Source of the DNA: VAZQ01 sp963744275
GTDB taxonomy: Bacteria > Pseudomonadota > Alphaproteobacteria > Rhizobiales > Xanthobacteraceae
DNA length: 64,000 nt
NCBI GenBank assembly: GCA_963744275.1
Contig: CAVUSX010000017.1
Location: 124,001 to 188,000 of the forward strand
Reading direction: 5' to 3'
The notes under the pieces are model-generated. The model made no database searches, was not told the origin of the DNA, and worked only from the letters and a program-made list of their open reading frames with translations. This document shows, piece by piece, positions 1-8,549 of this stretch; position 1 is the stretch's first letter; each line of letters starts with the position of its first letter. The translations under genes and the position numbers were made by a program.

Positions 1-1
1 C

Positions 2-640
2 CCCAAGACCGGCAAGCCGCTCAACTACGATCCCACCAAGGATGTCCAGGTCTACGCCGCGGGCAGCCATGGCATGCGCGGGGAGGGGCCGTCCAAGACC
101 TGCCCGTCGCACAATGGCGGCAAGAACTGGGAGCCCTCGGCCTATAATCCCGACCTCGGCCTCTTGTTCATTCCCTCCACCGAAGGCTGCAACTCGATCG
201 TCAATGCGGAGCAGAAGAGCTTCGTCGACCAGGGCGGCACCGTGAAGCCGCGCGAGCGGTTCGGCGGCGGCACCACCAAGAACCTGCAGCCGCGCCGCTA
301 CGGCAGCCTCAAGTCGGTCGACCCGACCACCGGCGAGATCAAGGCCTCGGTCAAGATGCCCTATCCGAACTACGGGGGCGTGCTGGCGACCGCCGGCAAT
401 CTGGTCTTCATCGGCCAGCTCGACGGCACGCTGTACGCCTACGATGCCCGCACCTTGCAGGAGGTCTGGTCCTTCAATGCCGGCACCGGCATCAACGCGC
501 CGCCGATCACCTATTCGGTCAACGGCAAGCAGTACATCGCGGTGCTGATGGGCTCCAAGCAGACCGCGGCGGTCTGGGAGGATTCGCCGGAGCTGAAGAA
601 CACATCAACGGCGTCCATGCTGTACGTGTTCGCACTGTAG
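2..640 (+). CDS. PQQ-dependent dehydrogenase, C-terminal part (cut by window start)
   Basis: The reading frame is open from base 2 and encodes the last ~212 residues of a periplasmic quinoprotein dehydrogenase. It aligns by eye with the C-terminal third of the two complete copies at 4188-5903 and 9844-11484. Shared blocks are GGKNWEPSAYNP, MPYPNYGGVLATAGNLVF, the propeller blade ending in LYAYDARTLQEVW, and NAPPITYSVNGKQYIAVL. The family oxidises alcohols or aldehydes with PQQ and passes electrons to a cytochrome c. No CxxCH follows, so it is a quinoprotein without a haem domain. The protein ends in FAL, like the VFGL ends of its paralogues. Substrate unknown. Confidence 0.9.
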   Translation, partial: PKTGKPLNYDPTKDVQVYAAGSHGMRGEGPSKTCPSHNGGKNWEPSAYNPDLGLLFIPSTEGCNSIVNAEQKSFVDQGGTVKPRERFGGGTTKNLQPRRYGSLKSVDPTTGEIKASVKMPYPNYGGVLATAGNLVFIGQLDGTLYAYDARTLQEVWSFNAGTGINAPPITYSVNGKQYIAVLMGSKQTAAVWEDSPELKNTSTASMLYVFAL

Positions 641-792
641 GGTGGGCAAAATTGCCCGGCACAACGATCGATGAGGGCGCGAAGTTGCGCAATTTTGCCC
701 ACGCGAAGGTGCCGCGAGGCCCGACCGCGTGGGCAACGCGCCGGCACGCCGTGCCGCGGGGAGGGCGCATTGCGGGCGCGTTGCCCACCCTA
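638..792. repeat. intergenic palindromic repeat
   Basis: Perfect 12-bp terminal arms (TAGGGTGGGCAA at 638 and its reverse complement at 781) flank a GC-rich core with internal partial palindromes. Elements bounded by this GGGTGGG/CCCACCC pair are common between genes in Bradyrhizobium-like genomes (recognition from memory). It begins at the stop codon of the dehydrogenase and runs into the presumed start of the next gene. A second element with related arms lies at 9672-9828. Confidence 0.7.
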
Positions 793-1506
793 CAGGCCTT
801 CGCTTTTCTGGTAGGGCTTCTCGCGGTTTCACTCGCACCCCCGCCGGCACGCGCGCAGGCGCCCGACCCGGGTGAAATCCACGGCCTCAAGCTCGGCCTC
901 GAGGCGCCGACCATGACCATGGACGGGTTCGGCGAGCTCGCTTGCGGCAGCAATGGCGGGCCGCCGCGCCAGCGGCTCGACGATTGGAAGGGGTTCGCCA
1001 CCTGCCGCGCCGAGGCAAGCGGCCTGCACGAAGTCTATGCGCGCTTCGACGACGAGGACGAGTTCATCGGCCGCGCCATCGACGATCCGCTCTACGCCGG
1101 CGAGCGCACCGGCACGCGGGTCGCCGGCCATCCCATCATCCTGTCGGTGCTGTTCGATGACGACGGCGTGCTGCGGGGGCTGCGCTTCGTCAGCGATCCG
1201 CGCGCCTCCCCGATCGAGCGGCGCATGGCGCATCTCCTGCGCCTCGCCATCATCAATCATTACGATCCGGCCGGCTGGACCTGCACCGATTTGGCCCCCG
1301 AGCCCGGCGAGACCCCGGTCGGCGGCGTCTTCCTCAAGCAGCACTGCGAGAAGGTGACGCCGGAGCGCCGCATGAGCCTCGACGCCCGCTTCCTGCGCAA
1401 GCCCGGCCAGAGCGACATCGACCCGGCGACCGGCGATTACACGTCGGGCGAGTTCGAGAGCTCGACTCGGTTTGAGCTGATGGATCCGAATTACCGGAAG
1501 CCTTGA
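781..1506 (+). CDS. secreted four-cysteine protein, paralogue 1
   Basis: A hydrophobic segment (FAFLVGLLAVSLA) and an Ala-X-Ala-type cleavage site (ARAQA) indicate export. The mature part is the most divergent of three paralogues in this window (others at 6048-6764 and 7753-8484). Shared positions are the GLKLGLEAPT block, CGSNGGPP, a Cys in ATCRAEASGL, EVYARFDD, FVSDPRASP, WTCTDLAPEPGETPVGG and KQHCEK. Four conserved Cys suggest two disulfides. No ATG precedes the signal segment; TTG at 781 fits best but lies inside the flanking palindromic repeat, so the native start may have been altered by the repeat. Function unknown. Confidence 0.6.
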   Translation: MPTLQAFAFLVGLLAVSLAPPPARAQAPDPGEIHGLKLGLEAPTMTMDGFGELACGSNGGPPRQRLDDWKGFATCRAEASGLHEVYARFDDEDEFIGRAIDDPLYAGERTGTRVAGHPIILSVLFDDDGVLRGLRFVSDPRASPIERRMAHLLRLAIINHYDPAGWTCTDLAPEPGETPVGGVFLKQHCEKVTPERRMSLDARFLRKPGQSDIDPATGDYTSGEFESSTRFELMDPNYRKP

Positions 1507-1540
1507 CGGGAAGGCCGAGCCAGGAGATTCGTCACGGAGC

Positions 1541-1957
1541 TCATGCCACCAGCCTGAAACCGACGACGGCAAAGTGATGATCGAACGCGTAGGCGAGCCG
1601 AATTCGCGCCCGTTTCATGATCACGAAGCTGGTGGCGTCGACCGATGACAGTTTGTGCAGATCTGCGCGTCGAAAATAGTCCCACGACTGCTCGAGATCG
1701 CGCAGCTCGCAGGGAAGGATTCTCACGGTGCTAGGCTTAAGGATGGCTTCCTTCCACGTCAGCGCGACGTCACGGTTGGCTTTGCGATCGAGAAACGTGA
1801 ATGTCTCGATGACGACGGGAACGGAAGTGTGAAGCTTTGCGCCGGCCCGGTGCAAGGCATCCCAATGCTCTCGCGCCTGCGCATGAAGTGGATCCCGCGA
1901 CAACGCAAGCGCAATCCAGGCCCCGCTGTCCACGAATACCGTCTCTCCTCGCCGCAT
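1541..1957 (-). CDS. PIN-domain toxin of a type II toxin-antitoxin pair
   Basis: 138 residues beginning MRRGETVFVDSGAW. The PIN fold is indicated by spaced acidic residues: D in FVDSG, E in VIETFTF, D in SVDATSF and D in AFDHHF. PIN toxins of the VapC type are Mg-dependent RNases, often cleaving tRNA. The ATG overlaps the TGA of the upstream antitoxin gene as TGATG, which fits translational coupling. Start chosen on that overlap. RNA target unknown. Confidence 0.85.
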   Translation of the reverse strand: MRRGETVFVDSGAWIALALSRDPLHAQAREHWDALHRAGAKLHTSVPVVIETFTFLDRKANRDVALTWKEAILKPSTVRILPCELRDLEQSWDYFRRADLHKLSSVDATSFVIMKRARIRLAYAFDHHFAVVGFRLVA

Positions 1958-2166
1958 CAGGGTTCGTCGTAAACGCTGTCGTGGTCGATAGAGGTCCCCT
2001 TCGGCTCTCCGTCCCAAATGGCAACCGGCCCCTCAACTCGGGGTTTGAGCACCACCCTGCGGATGGCGTCGCGAACCACCTCCGCCACGCTCCGACCTGA
2101 CCGCGCGGCGACTTTGCGCAACGCGTCAAGTTCTTCCCTGGGCAGGTAAACTTGCGTCTTTTCCAT
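1957..2166 (-). CDS. ribbon-helix-helix antitoxin
   Basis: 69 residues starting MEKTQVYLPREELDAL, then a segment AARSGRSVAEVVRDAIRR that matches the beta-helix-helix pattern of RHH/CopG-type antitoxins. The acidic, flexible tail (DGEPKGTSIDHDSVYDEP) is the likely toxin-wrapping region. It lies directly upstream of, and overlaps by one base, the PIN toxin gene. RHH antitoxins normally repress their own operon, so an operator is expected just upstream of 2166 (ATG is the complement of 2164-2166). Confidence 0.85.
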   Translation of the reverse strand: MEKTQVYLPREELDALRKVAARSGRSVAEVVRDAIRRVVLKPRVEGPVAIWDGEPKGTSIDHDSVYDEP

Positions 2167-2252
2167 GTATGTCAGTCTATGGGTGTAACTGACATACGTC
2201 AAGCCAAAGCCGACCCGCCCGTATGCGCTGCCCGGACGACGCTGGCTTCGCC

Positions 2253-3056
2253 TCACGGGGCGTGCGGACCGTCCGGCGCCCGATGGCCGTCCGGCATGAT
2301 GGCGGCATCGAACTTGGCGCCCTCGGTCTGGGTGTCGCTCAGGATGGCGTTCTCCAGGTTGGCGCCTTCCAGGTCGGCGCCGCGCAGATCGGCGCCGTGC
2401 AGATTGGCCCCGAACAGGTTGACGCCCGCCAGCTTGGCGCCGTTCAGATTTGCGTCGGTGAAATTGGCCTCGACCATGTCGGCCAAGGTGAAATCGATGC
2501 CATGCAGATCCATCTCGCGCAGGTTCTGGCCGTCCAGGATGACGCCGCGCATATCGGCGCCGGTGAGCTTGGCGCCGGCGAGCCGCGCCTCGCGCAGATC
2601 GGAGGCGGCGAGCACGGCGCCGGTGAGGTCGGCCTGGTTGAGGCGGGCGCGGCCCAGATGCGCGGCCCGCAAGTTGGCGCCGGCCAGATGGGCGCCGGAG
2701 AGGTCGGCTTCGAACAGCAAGGCCTCGCTCAGGTCCGCGCCTTCGAGGTCGGCCCCCTTGGCGTCGATCAGGTTGAGATTGGCCTTGTTGAGCTTGGCGC
2801 CCTTGAGATTGGCGCGCAGGAGCGTGGCGCGGAACAGGCTCGCCCCGGTCAGGTCGGAGGTACTCAGGTCGGCGCCGTCGAGCTTGGCGCGCTGGAAATC
2901 CCGCTCGGCCAGCTGGCGGCCCGAGAGGTCGCATGCGATGCAGCTCTTGGTGGCGCCGGACAGAAAGGCCTCGGGGTCGGCGGCGAGCGCCGCCATGATG
3001 GTCGCCGGCACCATCGGGGTGCCGACCATCAGCAGAAGCAGCAGCCGGCCGCGCAT
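2253..3056 (-). CDS. secreted pentapeptide-repeat protein 1
   Basis: 267 residues. An N-terminal signal (MRGRLLLLLMVGTPMVPATI, then AALAADPEAF) is followed by FLSG..KSCIACDL and then about 200 residues of A(D/N)LxX pentapeptides, which form a right-handed quadrilateral beta-helix. The FLSG-x2-KSCxxC block is shared with the second pentapeptide protein at 6922-7710. The CxxC is not followed by His, so it is not a haem site; disulfide or metal binding is possible. Function of exported members is not established. Start chosen at the ATG directly before the signal peptide; the frame stays open far upstream only because it is antisense to other genes. Confidence 0.85.
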   Translation of the reverse strand: MRGRLLLLLMVGTPMVPATIMAALAADPEAFLSGATKSCIACDLSGRQLAERDFQRAKLDGADLSTSDLTGASLFRATLLRANLKGAKLNKANLNLIDAKGADLEGADLSEALLFEADLSGAHLAGANLRAAHLGRARLNQADLTGAVLAASDLREARLAGAKLTGADMRGVILDGQNLREMDLHGIDFTLADMVEANFTDANLNGAKLAGVNLFGANLHGADLRGADLEGANLENAILSDTQTEGAKFDAAIMPDGHRAPDGPHAP

Positions 3057-3242
3057 CGATTCTGGCTCCCACTTGCCCGGCGCAATGATCGCTTGCGTGC
3101 TATAGTATGTGGTGCCGGGCGCTTTTGACAGGAGGCTCTTTGACGGGCGCTCCGGCGGGAGGACACACGGGCGAACGAAAAGACGCTGAAACGGCGGCTG
3201 GAAACGCTGCTGATAATGCTCATGGGAAACGGGAGGTGCGTG

Positions 3243-4019
3243 ATGATGGACAAGAGTTCGGCCGCGGCCCTGGCGAGCCTGCTGGCGGTCTGCGCGATGG
3301 GTGGGCTGGTGCGGGCGGCGGATGCCCAGACCCTGCTGCAGCAGAGCGCGGAAGCCCGCATGCAGATCGACTTTCATGTTCCGGATGCTGCGCTCAAAGC
3401 GATGCTGCCGGCCGGCGTCGAGCCCGCCGTCGCGACCGCGGGCGCCGCCAAGGACGCCAATCTGCGCATGATCTTCATCGACCGCATCGCCGTCACGGCG
3501 CCGGACGGCGCGCCGGTCGGATCCGGGCAGATGGTCTATCTCGCCATCCCGATCAAGCAGGCCGCCCCCGCCCCGATCGCCCAGATGCTCATCTACGGGC
3601 TGACCGGCGATCCCAAGGACGCGCCCGGACCGTTCGGGGTCTACCAGCTGGCCTCCACCCACCGCATGGAGCGATCCACCACCGCCGATGCGCAGGCGCA
3701 GACCACCGAGAATTGGGAATTCACCGCGGCGAGCGGCGAGCACATGGAGCTGCACCTGAAATACGACCGCGGCATCGGCCGCAAAGCCAGCAACGAGACC
3801 AAGTTCTTCTCCAGCGTGAACCCGAGCTTCTATCAAATCTTCAAGGTCGACCAGAATCTCGATATCATGCGCAATGCGACCATCACGGTCCCCGACAAGG
3901 TGAAGGAGTTCCAATACAAGGCCTCGGGCGGCAAGATCGCGGCCCTGTTCGACGGCACCGAGCGCGTGCTCAGCATCGACTGCCTGTCCTGGTACAACCG
4001 GGCGATTTATTCGCCGTGA
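3243..4019 (+). CDS. secreted protein of unknown function
   Basis: 258 residues. ATG ATG at 3243/3246 is preceded by a good ribosome site, GGGAGG at 3231-3236. A signal peptide ends at RAADAQ. The mature region (QIDFHVPDAALKAMLPAGVE, then DRIAVTAPDGAPVGSGQMVY) vaguely recalls acetoacetate-decarboxylase-like beta folds, but I cannot support an enzymatic call. It sits just upstream of, and on the same strand as, the complete PQQ dehydrogenase at 4188, separated from it by a palindromic repeat. No trans-membrane segments after the signal. Confidence 0.75.
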   Translation: MMDKSSAAALASLLAVCAMGGLVRAADAQTLLQQSAEARMQIDFHVPDAALKAMLPAGVEPAVATAGAAKDANLRMIFIDRIAVTAPDGAPVGSGQMVYLAIPIKQAAPAPIAQMLIYGLTGDPKDAPGPFGVYQLASTHRMERSTTADAQAQTTENWEFTAASGEHMELHLKYDRGIGRKASNETKFFSSVNPSFYQIFKVDQNLDIMRNATITVPDKVKEFQYKASGGKIAALFDGTERVLSIDCLSWYNRAIYSP

Positions 4020-4044
4020 GGTAGGGACTCGAACACATTCAGTG

Positions 4045-4131
4045 TCATCGCCGGGCTTGCCCCGGCGATCTCGACAGGCAGGCACGGTGCGCCCCTCATC
4101 GAGATGGCCGGAACAAGTCCGGCCATGATAG
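4045..4131. repeat. palindromic intergenic repeat (two hairpins)
   Basis: Two adjacent hairpins: GTCATCGCCGGGCTTGCCCCGGCGAT and GATGGCCGGAACAAGTCCGGCCAT in outline, joined by ~30 bases. The half-sites GTCATCGCCGGGC and GCCGGCCATGAT-like ends form a larger imperfect palindrome. This style of 'cgccgggc..gcccggcg' unit is recurrent in Bradyrhizobium-like intergenic DNA (memory). It sits in the 168-bp gap ahead of the 4188 dehydrogenase. Confidence 0.6.
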
Positions 4132-4187
4132 CAGAGGGCACGGAACCACTTAGGGAATCGATAAACGATCAATCGGGAGGAACCGCA

Positions 4188-5903
4188 ATGAGCAGAACAA
4201 GCCGACGTTCGATCAAGGCCGCGTTGCTGGGCGGCGTGGTGCTGGCCGCGTGGCCGGCGCTGGCGGCCGAGGTCACGCCGCAGCGGCTGGCCAATCCGGA
4301 ACCGCAGAACTGGCTGATGAACCACCGCACCTATGACGGCCAGCGTTTCTCGCCGCTCGACAAGATCAACAAGGACAACGTCAAGAGCCTCAAGCTCGCC
4401 TATGCGGTCGCGCTCGGCGGGACCTCGACCAACGAGAACCTCGAGGCCACCCCGCTGGTCGAGGACGGCTTCATGTACGTGGTCGACCTGTGGGGCATCG
4501 TCTACAAGATCGATGTCCGCTCCGGCGACACCGGCCGCATCGTCTGGCGCATGGACCCCAAGCAGGAAAAAGTTCCGCTCTCCAACCGCGGCGTCGCCCT
4601 GTGGGGAAACTTCGTGATCTCCACCGCCAGCTATCCGCCGCGCGTCATCGCGACCGACAAGGACAGCGGACAGGTGGCCTGGGAGACCAACCTCTCCGAC
4701 CAGCAGGTCGACGTGCAGCTCACCGCCGCCCCGCTCGCCGTCAAGGACAAGATCGTGGTCGGGGCCGCCGGCGGTGACCGCGGCGTGCGCGATTTCATCG
4801 CCGCGCTCGATGCCAAGACCGGCAAGCTGGCGTGGCGTAAATACGTGGTCCCGGCGCCCGGCGAGCCCGGCAGCGAGACCTGGAAGGACAAGAACAACGC
4901 CTGGCAGACCGGTGGCGGCGCCATGTGGGTGACCGGCACCTACGATGTGGCGTCGAACCAGGTGATCTGGGGCACCGGCAATCCGGTTCCGATGTTCGAT
5001 GCCAGCTACCGGCCGGGCGACAACCTCTACACCGACAGCGTGATCTCCTGGAACCCCGACGACGGCAAGATGAACTGGTACTTCCAGTTCACGCCCGGCG
5101 ACCACTGGGACTACGACGAGGAGGGCACCCACATCCTGATCGACGGCCAGATCAACGGCGAGACCCGCCACCTGATTACGCACTCGGCCCGCAACGGCTT
5201 CCTCTACACCATGGAGCGCAGCAACGGGCAGACCGTGGTGGCGAAGCCCTATCTGGACAACGTGAACTGGACCAAGGGGATCGACCAGAAGACCGGCAAG
5301 CCGGTGGACTATGTTCCCGGCAACGACATCCAGATGTATGCCGGCGTCGCCACGCCGACGCTGACGGAACCCACCAAGAAGATGTGTCCGTCGCCGTCGG
5401 GCGGCAACAATTTCTGGCCCTCGGCCTACAGCCCCAAGACCAAGATGCTCTACGTGCCGGCGCTGACCAACTGTGCGCAGGTCACGCAGGATCCGAAGCT
5501 GAGCAACAAGGCCGGCGAGATGCGCGGCGGCCCGCGTGCCAGCACCAACGAGCGCTACGAAACCGACGTATCGGCGATCGATCCGCTGACCGGCGACGTC
5601 AAGGTCAAGGCGCACATTCCGTACCCGAACTACAGCGGCGCGGTCGCGACCGCGGGCGGCCTCGTGTTCACGGGCTTCACGGACGGGACCATGATGGCCT
5701 TGGACGACACCACCATGCAGCCGCTGTGGAAGATCAATGTCGGGGTCGGATTCGACGCCCCGCCGATGACCTTCGAGGTCAACGGCAAGCAATATGTGGC
5801 GATCCTGTCGGGCTTGAGCCGGATCGCCATGGGCAAGCACGTCAACAGTCCGGAGCTCAAGGAGCAGCGCAACCAGACCATGCTGTTCGTGTTCGGGCTG
5901 TAG
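4188..5903 (+). CDS. PQQ-dependent dehydrogenase (quinoprotein)
   Basis: 571 residues with signal peptide (AALLGGVVLAAWPALAAEV) and an eight-bladed propeller typical of the methanol/ethanol dehydrogenase superfamily; periplasmic. Blade motifs such as LWGIVYKIDVRSG and VIATDKDSGQVAWE recur. HWDYDEEGTHILID corresponds to the region carrying the catalytic Asp. The usual vicinal Cys-Cys beside the NRG motif is absent: the block reads VPLSNRGVALWGN. There is no C-terminal haem domain. Start at 4188 follows GGGAGGAA at 4175-4182. Adjacent paralogues and secreted accessory proteins suggest a periplasmic oxidation cluster. The substrate cannot be read from sequence. Confidence 0.9.
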   Translation: MSRTSRRSIKAALLGGVVLAAWPALAAEVTPQRLANPEPQNWLMNHRTYDGQRFSPLDKINKDNVKSLKLAYAVALGGTSTNENLEATPLVEDGFMYVVDLWGIVYKIDVRSGDTGRIVWRMDPKQEKVPLSNRGVALWGNFVISTASYPPRVIATDKDSGQVAWETNLSDQQVDVQLTAAPLAVKDKIVVGAAGGDRGVRDFIAALDAKTGKLAWRKYVVPAPGEPGSETWKDKNNAWQTGGGAMWVTGTYDVASNQVIWGTGNPVPMFDASYRPGDNLYTDSVISWNPDDGKMNWYFQFTPGDHWDYDEEGTHILIDGQINGETRHLITHSARNGFLYTMERSNGQTVVAKPYLDNVNWTKGIDQKTGKPVDYVPGNDIQMYAGVATPTLTEPTKKMCPSPSGGNNFWPSAYSPKTKMLYVPALTNCAQVTQDPKLSNKAGEMRGGPRASTNERYETDVSAIDPLTGDVKVKAHIPYPNYSGAVATAGGLVFTGFTDGTMMALDDTTMQPLWKINVGVGFDAPPMTFEVNGKQYVAILSGLSRIAMGKHVNSPELKEQRNQTMLFVFGL

Positions 5904-5920
5904 GCTTCTCTTTCTTCTCC

Positions 5921-6042
5921 TTCTCCCCGCTTGCGGGGAGAAGGTCGGGATGAGGGGCGTTTCCACAAGCTCAGAACTCGCGGAAGTGCCCCCTCACCCG
6001 CCGCGCTTCGCGCGTCGACCTCTCCCCGCAAGCGGGGAGAGG
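5921..6042. repeat. paired palindromes between convergent genes
   Basis: Two hairpins at the ends: TTCTCCCCGC-TT-GCGGGGAGAA (5921-5942, 10-bp arms) and CCTCTCCCCGC-AA-GCGGGGAGAGG (6019-6042, 11-bp arms). They are related to each other and enclose a third imperfect GCGCTTCGCGC. The element lies between the convergent stop codons at 5903 and 6048, where it could act as a two-way transcript end. Confidence 0.7.
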
Positions 6043-6047
6043 TGAAG

Positions 6048-6764
6048 TCATCTCGTGCGCACCAGCTCGAAGCTCGCCGTGCTTTCGAACTGCCCGGCGG
6101 TCTCGCGGCCGCTGTGCGGATCGAAGCGGCTCTGGCCGGGCTTGCGCAGGTAGCGGGTCGCGAGCGAGGCGGTGGTGTGGTCGTCGATCTGCTTGCGGCA
6201 GTCCTGCTTGACGAAGACGCCGTCGACCGGCGTCTCGCCGTCCGCGAGCGCGAGATCTTGGCATTGCCAATTGTCGCGGCCCAAGCGCGCGGTCAGGAAG
6301 TTGCGCAACAGATAGGCCTCGTCGCGGTTTTGCGACGGGTCGCGCGGATCGCTGACGATGCGGATGCCGCCGAGCACGCCCTGCGCGTCGATCAGGGCCG
6401 AGACCACGACCGGAAACCCGTAGGTCTTGGTGCCCGAATACTGCTCCATCTGGTCCTCGAGGCCGTTGGCCTTGGCCCAGTATTCCAATTCGTCGTCATA
6501 GCGGAAATAGACCTCCCGCAGCCCGCTCGGCTCCGCCCGGCAGCGCCGGAAGTCGCCAAAGCCATTGAGCGGGAGCGATGGCGGACCGCCGTTGGTGCCG
6601 CAGGCATAGTCGACGAATTCGTCGGGCAACCGGTCGACGCGCGTGCCCAGCCGCAGGTCCCAGACTTCGAGACGGGGAGGGCGCTCCTGCGCGCCGGCCG
6701 GGGCGCCGGCCGCCGCCGGCAGGACCAAGACCAATGCGGCGAGGATGTGCGCGTGACGTCGCAT
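6048..6764 (-). CDS. secreted four-cysteine protein, paralogue 2
   Basis: 238 residues: signal peptide MRRHAHILAALVLVLP ending at GAQ, then LEVWDLRLGTRVDRLPDEFV. It carries the family blocks YACGTNGGPP, FRRCRAEPSGLREVYFRYDD, SDPRDPSQNRDEAYLLRNFL, WQCQDLALADGETPVDGVF and KQDCRK. About two-thirds of residues match paralogue 3 at 7753-8484 by eye. Four conserved Cys suggest two disulfides in an oxidising periplasm. Start chosen at the ATG that begins the signal peptide. It is divergent from the pentapeptide gene at 6922. Unknown function; no catalytic motif recognised. Confidence 0.85.
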   Translation of the reverse strand: MRRHAHILAALVLVLPAAAGAPAGAQERPPRLEVWDLRLGTRVDRLPDEFVDYACGTNGGPPSLPLNGFGDFRRCRAEPSGLREVYFRYDDELEYWAKANGLEDQMEQYSGTKTYGFPVVVSALIDAQGVLGGIRIVSDPRDPSQNRDEAYLLRNFLTARLGRDNWQCQDLALADGETPVDGVFVKQDCRKQIDDHTTASLATRYLRKPGQSRFDPHSGRETAGQFESTASFELVRTR

Positions 6765-6921
6765 AAAGTCATTTCCGCATGGACGGCGCTCGCGGCCGCC
6801 CGGCCCGGATCCGCATGTGGACGATCCGATGTTCATCAGCGCAATCTATCGAAGACGATCTTTGGCGCAACGCCGGAAACGTGCGAAGATGCGGCACCGA
6901 CCAGATGCCGGAACAGATCGC

Positions 6922-7710
6922 ATGATGTCGCATCGCTCCTATCAGCTGCCGGCCGCCCTGGCCTGCTGGCTCGTGCTCGGATTGCTGACGTACGGGCCGC
7001 AGCGATCGTGGGCCGCCGGCGAAGCCGAATTTCTGTCCGGCCAGTCGAAATCCTGCCCGGGCTGCGCATTGCCGCGGGCGGCGCTCAAGCGCAAGGATTT
7101 GTCCGACGCGGATTTGGCGGGGGCGGACCTGACGGGTGCGGTGCTGCACCGGGCGCGGCTGACGCGGGCGAAATTGACCGGCGCCGATTTGACCGGTGCG
7201 AACCTGAACAAGACCGACCTCAAGAACGCCTCCCTGGCGCAGGCCAAGCTCAAGGGCGCGATGTTCTACGAGGCCGATCTCAGCGTGGCCGATCTCACCG
7301 GCGCCGACCTGTCCGACGGCAAGATGGGTCACGCGCGCCTGGTGCGGGCCAAGCTCGATGGCGCCACGATCACGGGGGCGGTGCTGACCGAAGCCCATCT
7401 CGACGAAGCCTCGTTGCGCGGCGCCGATCTCAGCGCCAGCAATCTGGTGAGCGCGACGCTACGCGGCGCCGATCTCGAAGGCGCCGACCTCGACAATGCC
7501 GGGCTGGTGGAGGCGGTGCTGCGCGACGCCAACCTCAAAGGGGCCAATCTGTTGGGGGCGGACCTGTTCGGGGCCGACCTCTCGGGCGCCGATCTGTCGG
7601 GAGCCGACCTGTCCGATGCACGTCTCACCCGCGCCATCCTGACCGGTGCGAAACTCGACGGCGCCAAGCTCAAGGGCACGCTCATGCCGGACGGAACCGA
7701 GCACGAATAG
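6922..7710 (+). CDS. secreted pentapeptide-repeat protein 2
   Basis: About 262 residues. A signal peptide (YQLPAALACWLVLGLLTYGP) is followed by FLSG..KSCPGCALPRAAL and a long run of ADLxG pentapeptides, predicted as a right-handed beta-helix. It shares the FLSG-x2-KSCxxC entry motif and C-terminal MPDG block with the protein at 2253-3056, so the two are paralogues. It is flanked on both sides by paralogous four-cysteine secreted proteins, which suggests that these families work together or were duplicated as a unit. Starts at 6922 or 6925 are equally possible. Confidence 0.85.
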   Translation: MMSHRSYQLPAALACWLVLGLLTYGPQRSWAAGEAEFLSGQSKSCPGCALPRAALKRKDLSDADLAGADLTGAVLHRARLTRAKLTGADLTGANLNKTDLKNASLAQAKLKGAMFYEADLSVADLTGADLSDGKMGHARLVRAKLDGATITGAVLTEAHLDEASLRGADLSASNLVSATLRGADLEGADLDNAGLVEAVLRDANLKGANLLGADLFGADLSGADLSGADLSDARLTRAILTGAKLDGAKLKGTLMPDGTEHE

Positions 7711-7752
7711 GCGCGCATCTCGAGCCTGGCGTCGGGTAGACGGTCTGTTCCG

Positions 7753-8484
7753 ATGATCATCATGAATTTGAAACGCCTGATCCCGATGGGTTGCATCGCC
7801 GCGTTTCTGGCGGGGAGCGGCGCGCTCGCCCAGCAGCCGTCGAGCGAGCAGCCCGCCCGCGCGGAAGTGTGGGACCTGCAACTGGGGACGCCGGCCGACC
7901 GACTGCCCGATGAATTCGCCGACTATGCGTGCGGCACCAATGGCGGCCCGCCGTCGATCCCGCTGAGCGGCTGGGGCGATTTCCGGCGCTGCCGGCCCGA
8001 CCCGGAGGGCTTGCGCGAGGTCTATTTCCGCTATGACGACGAGCTCGAATATTGGGCCAAGGCCAACGATTTCTCGACCGAGATCGAGAAATATTCCGGC
8101 ACCAAAGTCTACGATTTCCCGGTCGTACTGTCGGGGCGCTTCGATCAGAACGGGGTGCTCGCCGGCCTGCGCATGGTCAGCGACCCGCGCGATCCGTCCC
8201 GCGATCGCGACGAGGCCTATCTGTTGCGCAACTTCCTGACCGCGCGCTATGGCCGCGACGGCTGGGATTGCGTCGATCTGGCCCCCGCCGAGGGCGAGAC
8301 GCCGGTGGGGCGGACCTTCATCAAGCAGCGCTGCCGCAAGACCGTCGCCGGCAACGCGGTCGCCGATATCGAGACGCATTTTTTTCGCAAGAAGGGCCAA
8401 AGCCAATACGATCCGCAATCCGGTCGCACGACCGAAGGACAATTCGAAAGCCTGGTGCGCTTCGAGCTGACGCTTGCGAAGTGA
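7753..8484 (+). CDS. secreted four-cysteine protein, paralogue 3
   Basis: 243 residues (or 240 from the ATG at 7762). Signal peptide RLIPMGCIAAFLAGSGALAQ, then AEVWDLQLGTPADRLPDEFA. It keeps all family blocks: YACGTNGGPPS, FRRCRPDPEGLREVYFRYDD, YLLRNFLTARYG, WDCVDLAPAEGETPVGRTF, KQRCRK. It follows the pentapeptide gene by 42 bases on the same strand, so co-transcription is likely. Function unknown. Three copies within 8 kb beside PQQ dehydrogenases hint at a role in that periplasmic system, which is inference only. Confidence 0.85.
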   Translation: MIIMNLKRLIPMGCIAAFLAGSGALAQQPSSEQPARAEVWDLQLGTPADRLPDEFADYACGTNGGPPSIPLSGWGDFRRCRPDPEGLREVYFRYDDELEYWAKANDFSTEIEKYSGTKVYDFPVVLSGRFDQNGVLAGLRMVSDPRDPSRDRDEAYLLRNFLTARYGRDGWDCVDLAPAEGETPVGRTFIKQRCRKTVAGNAVADIETHFFRKKGQSQYDPQSGRTTEGQFESLVRFELTLAK

Positions 8485-8549
8485 GTTCACCATGCGCCGC
8501 CCCCGCGCTATAATGCGGGCGAACCATGTGAAATCCGAATGGGACGCTC

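Noticed and set aside
2253..5966. 1237-codon open frame on the minus strand
   Set aside because: Most of it is antisense to the dehydrogenase at 4188-5903 and open only because of GC-rich codon bias; only the part after 3056 encodes a recognisable (pentapeptide) protein.
7080..7680. short near-regular repeats resembling a repeat array
   Set aside because: They are 15-base units encoding pentapeptides within a gene, not CRISPR repeats; there are no spacers. The same holds for 2330-2900.
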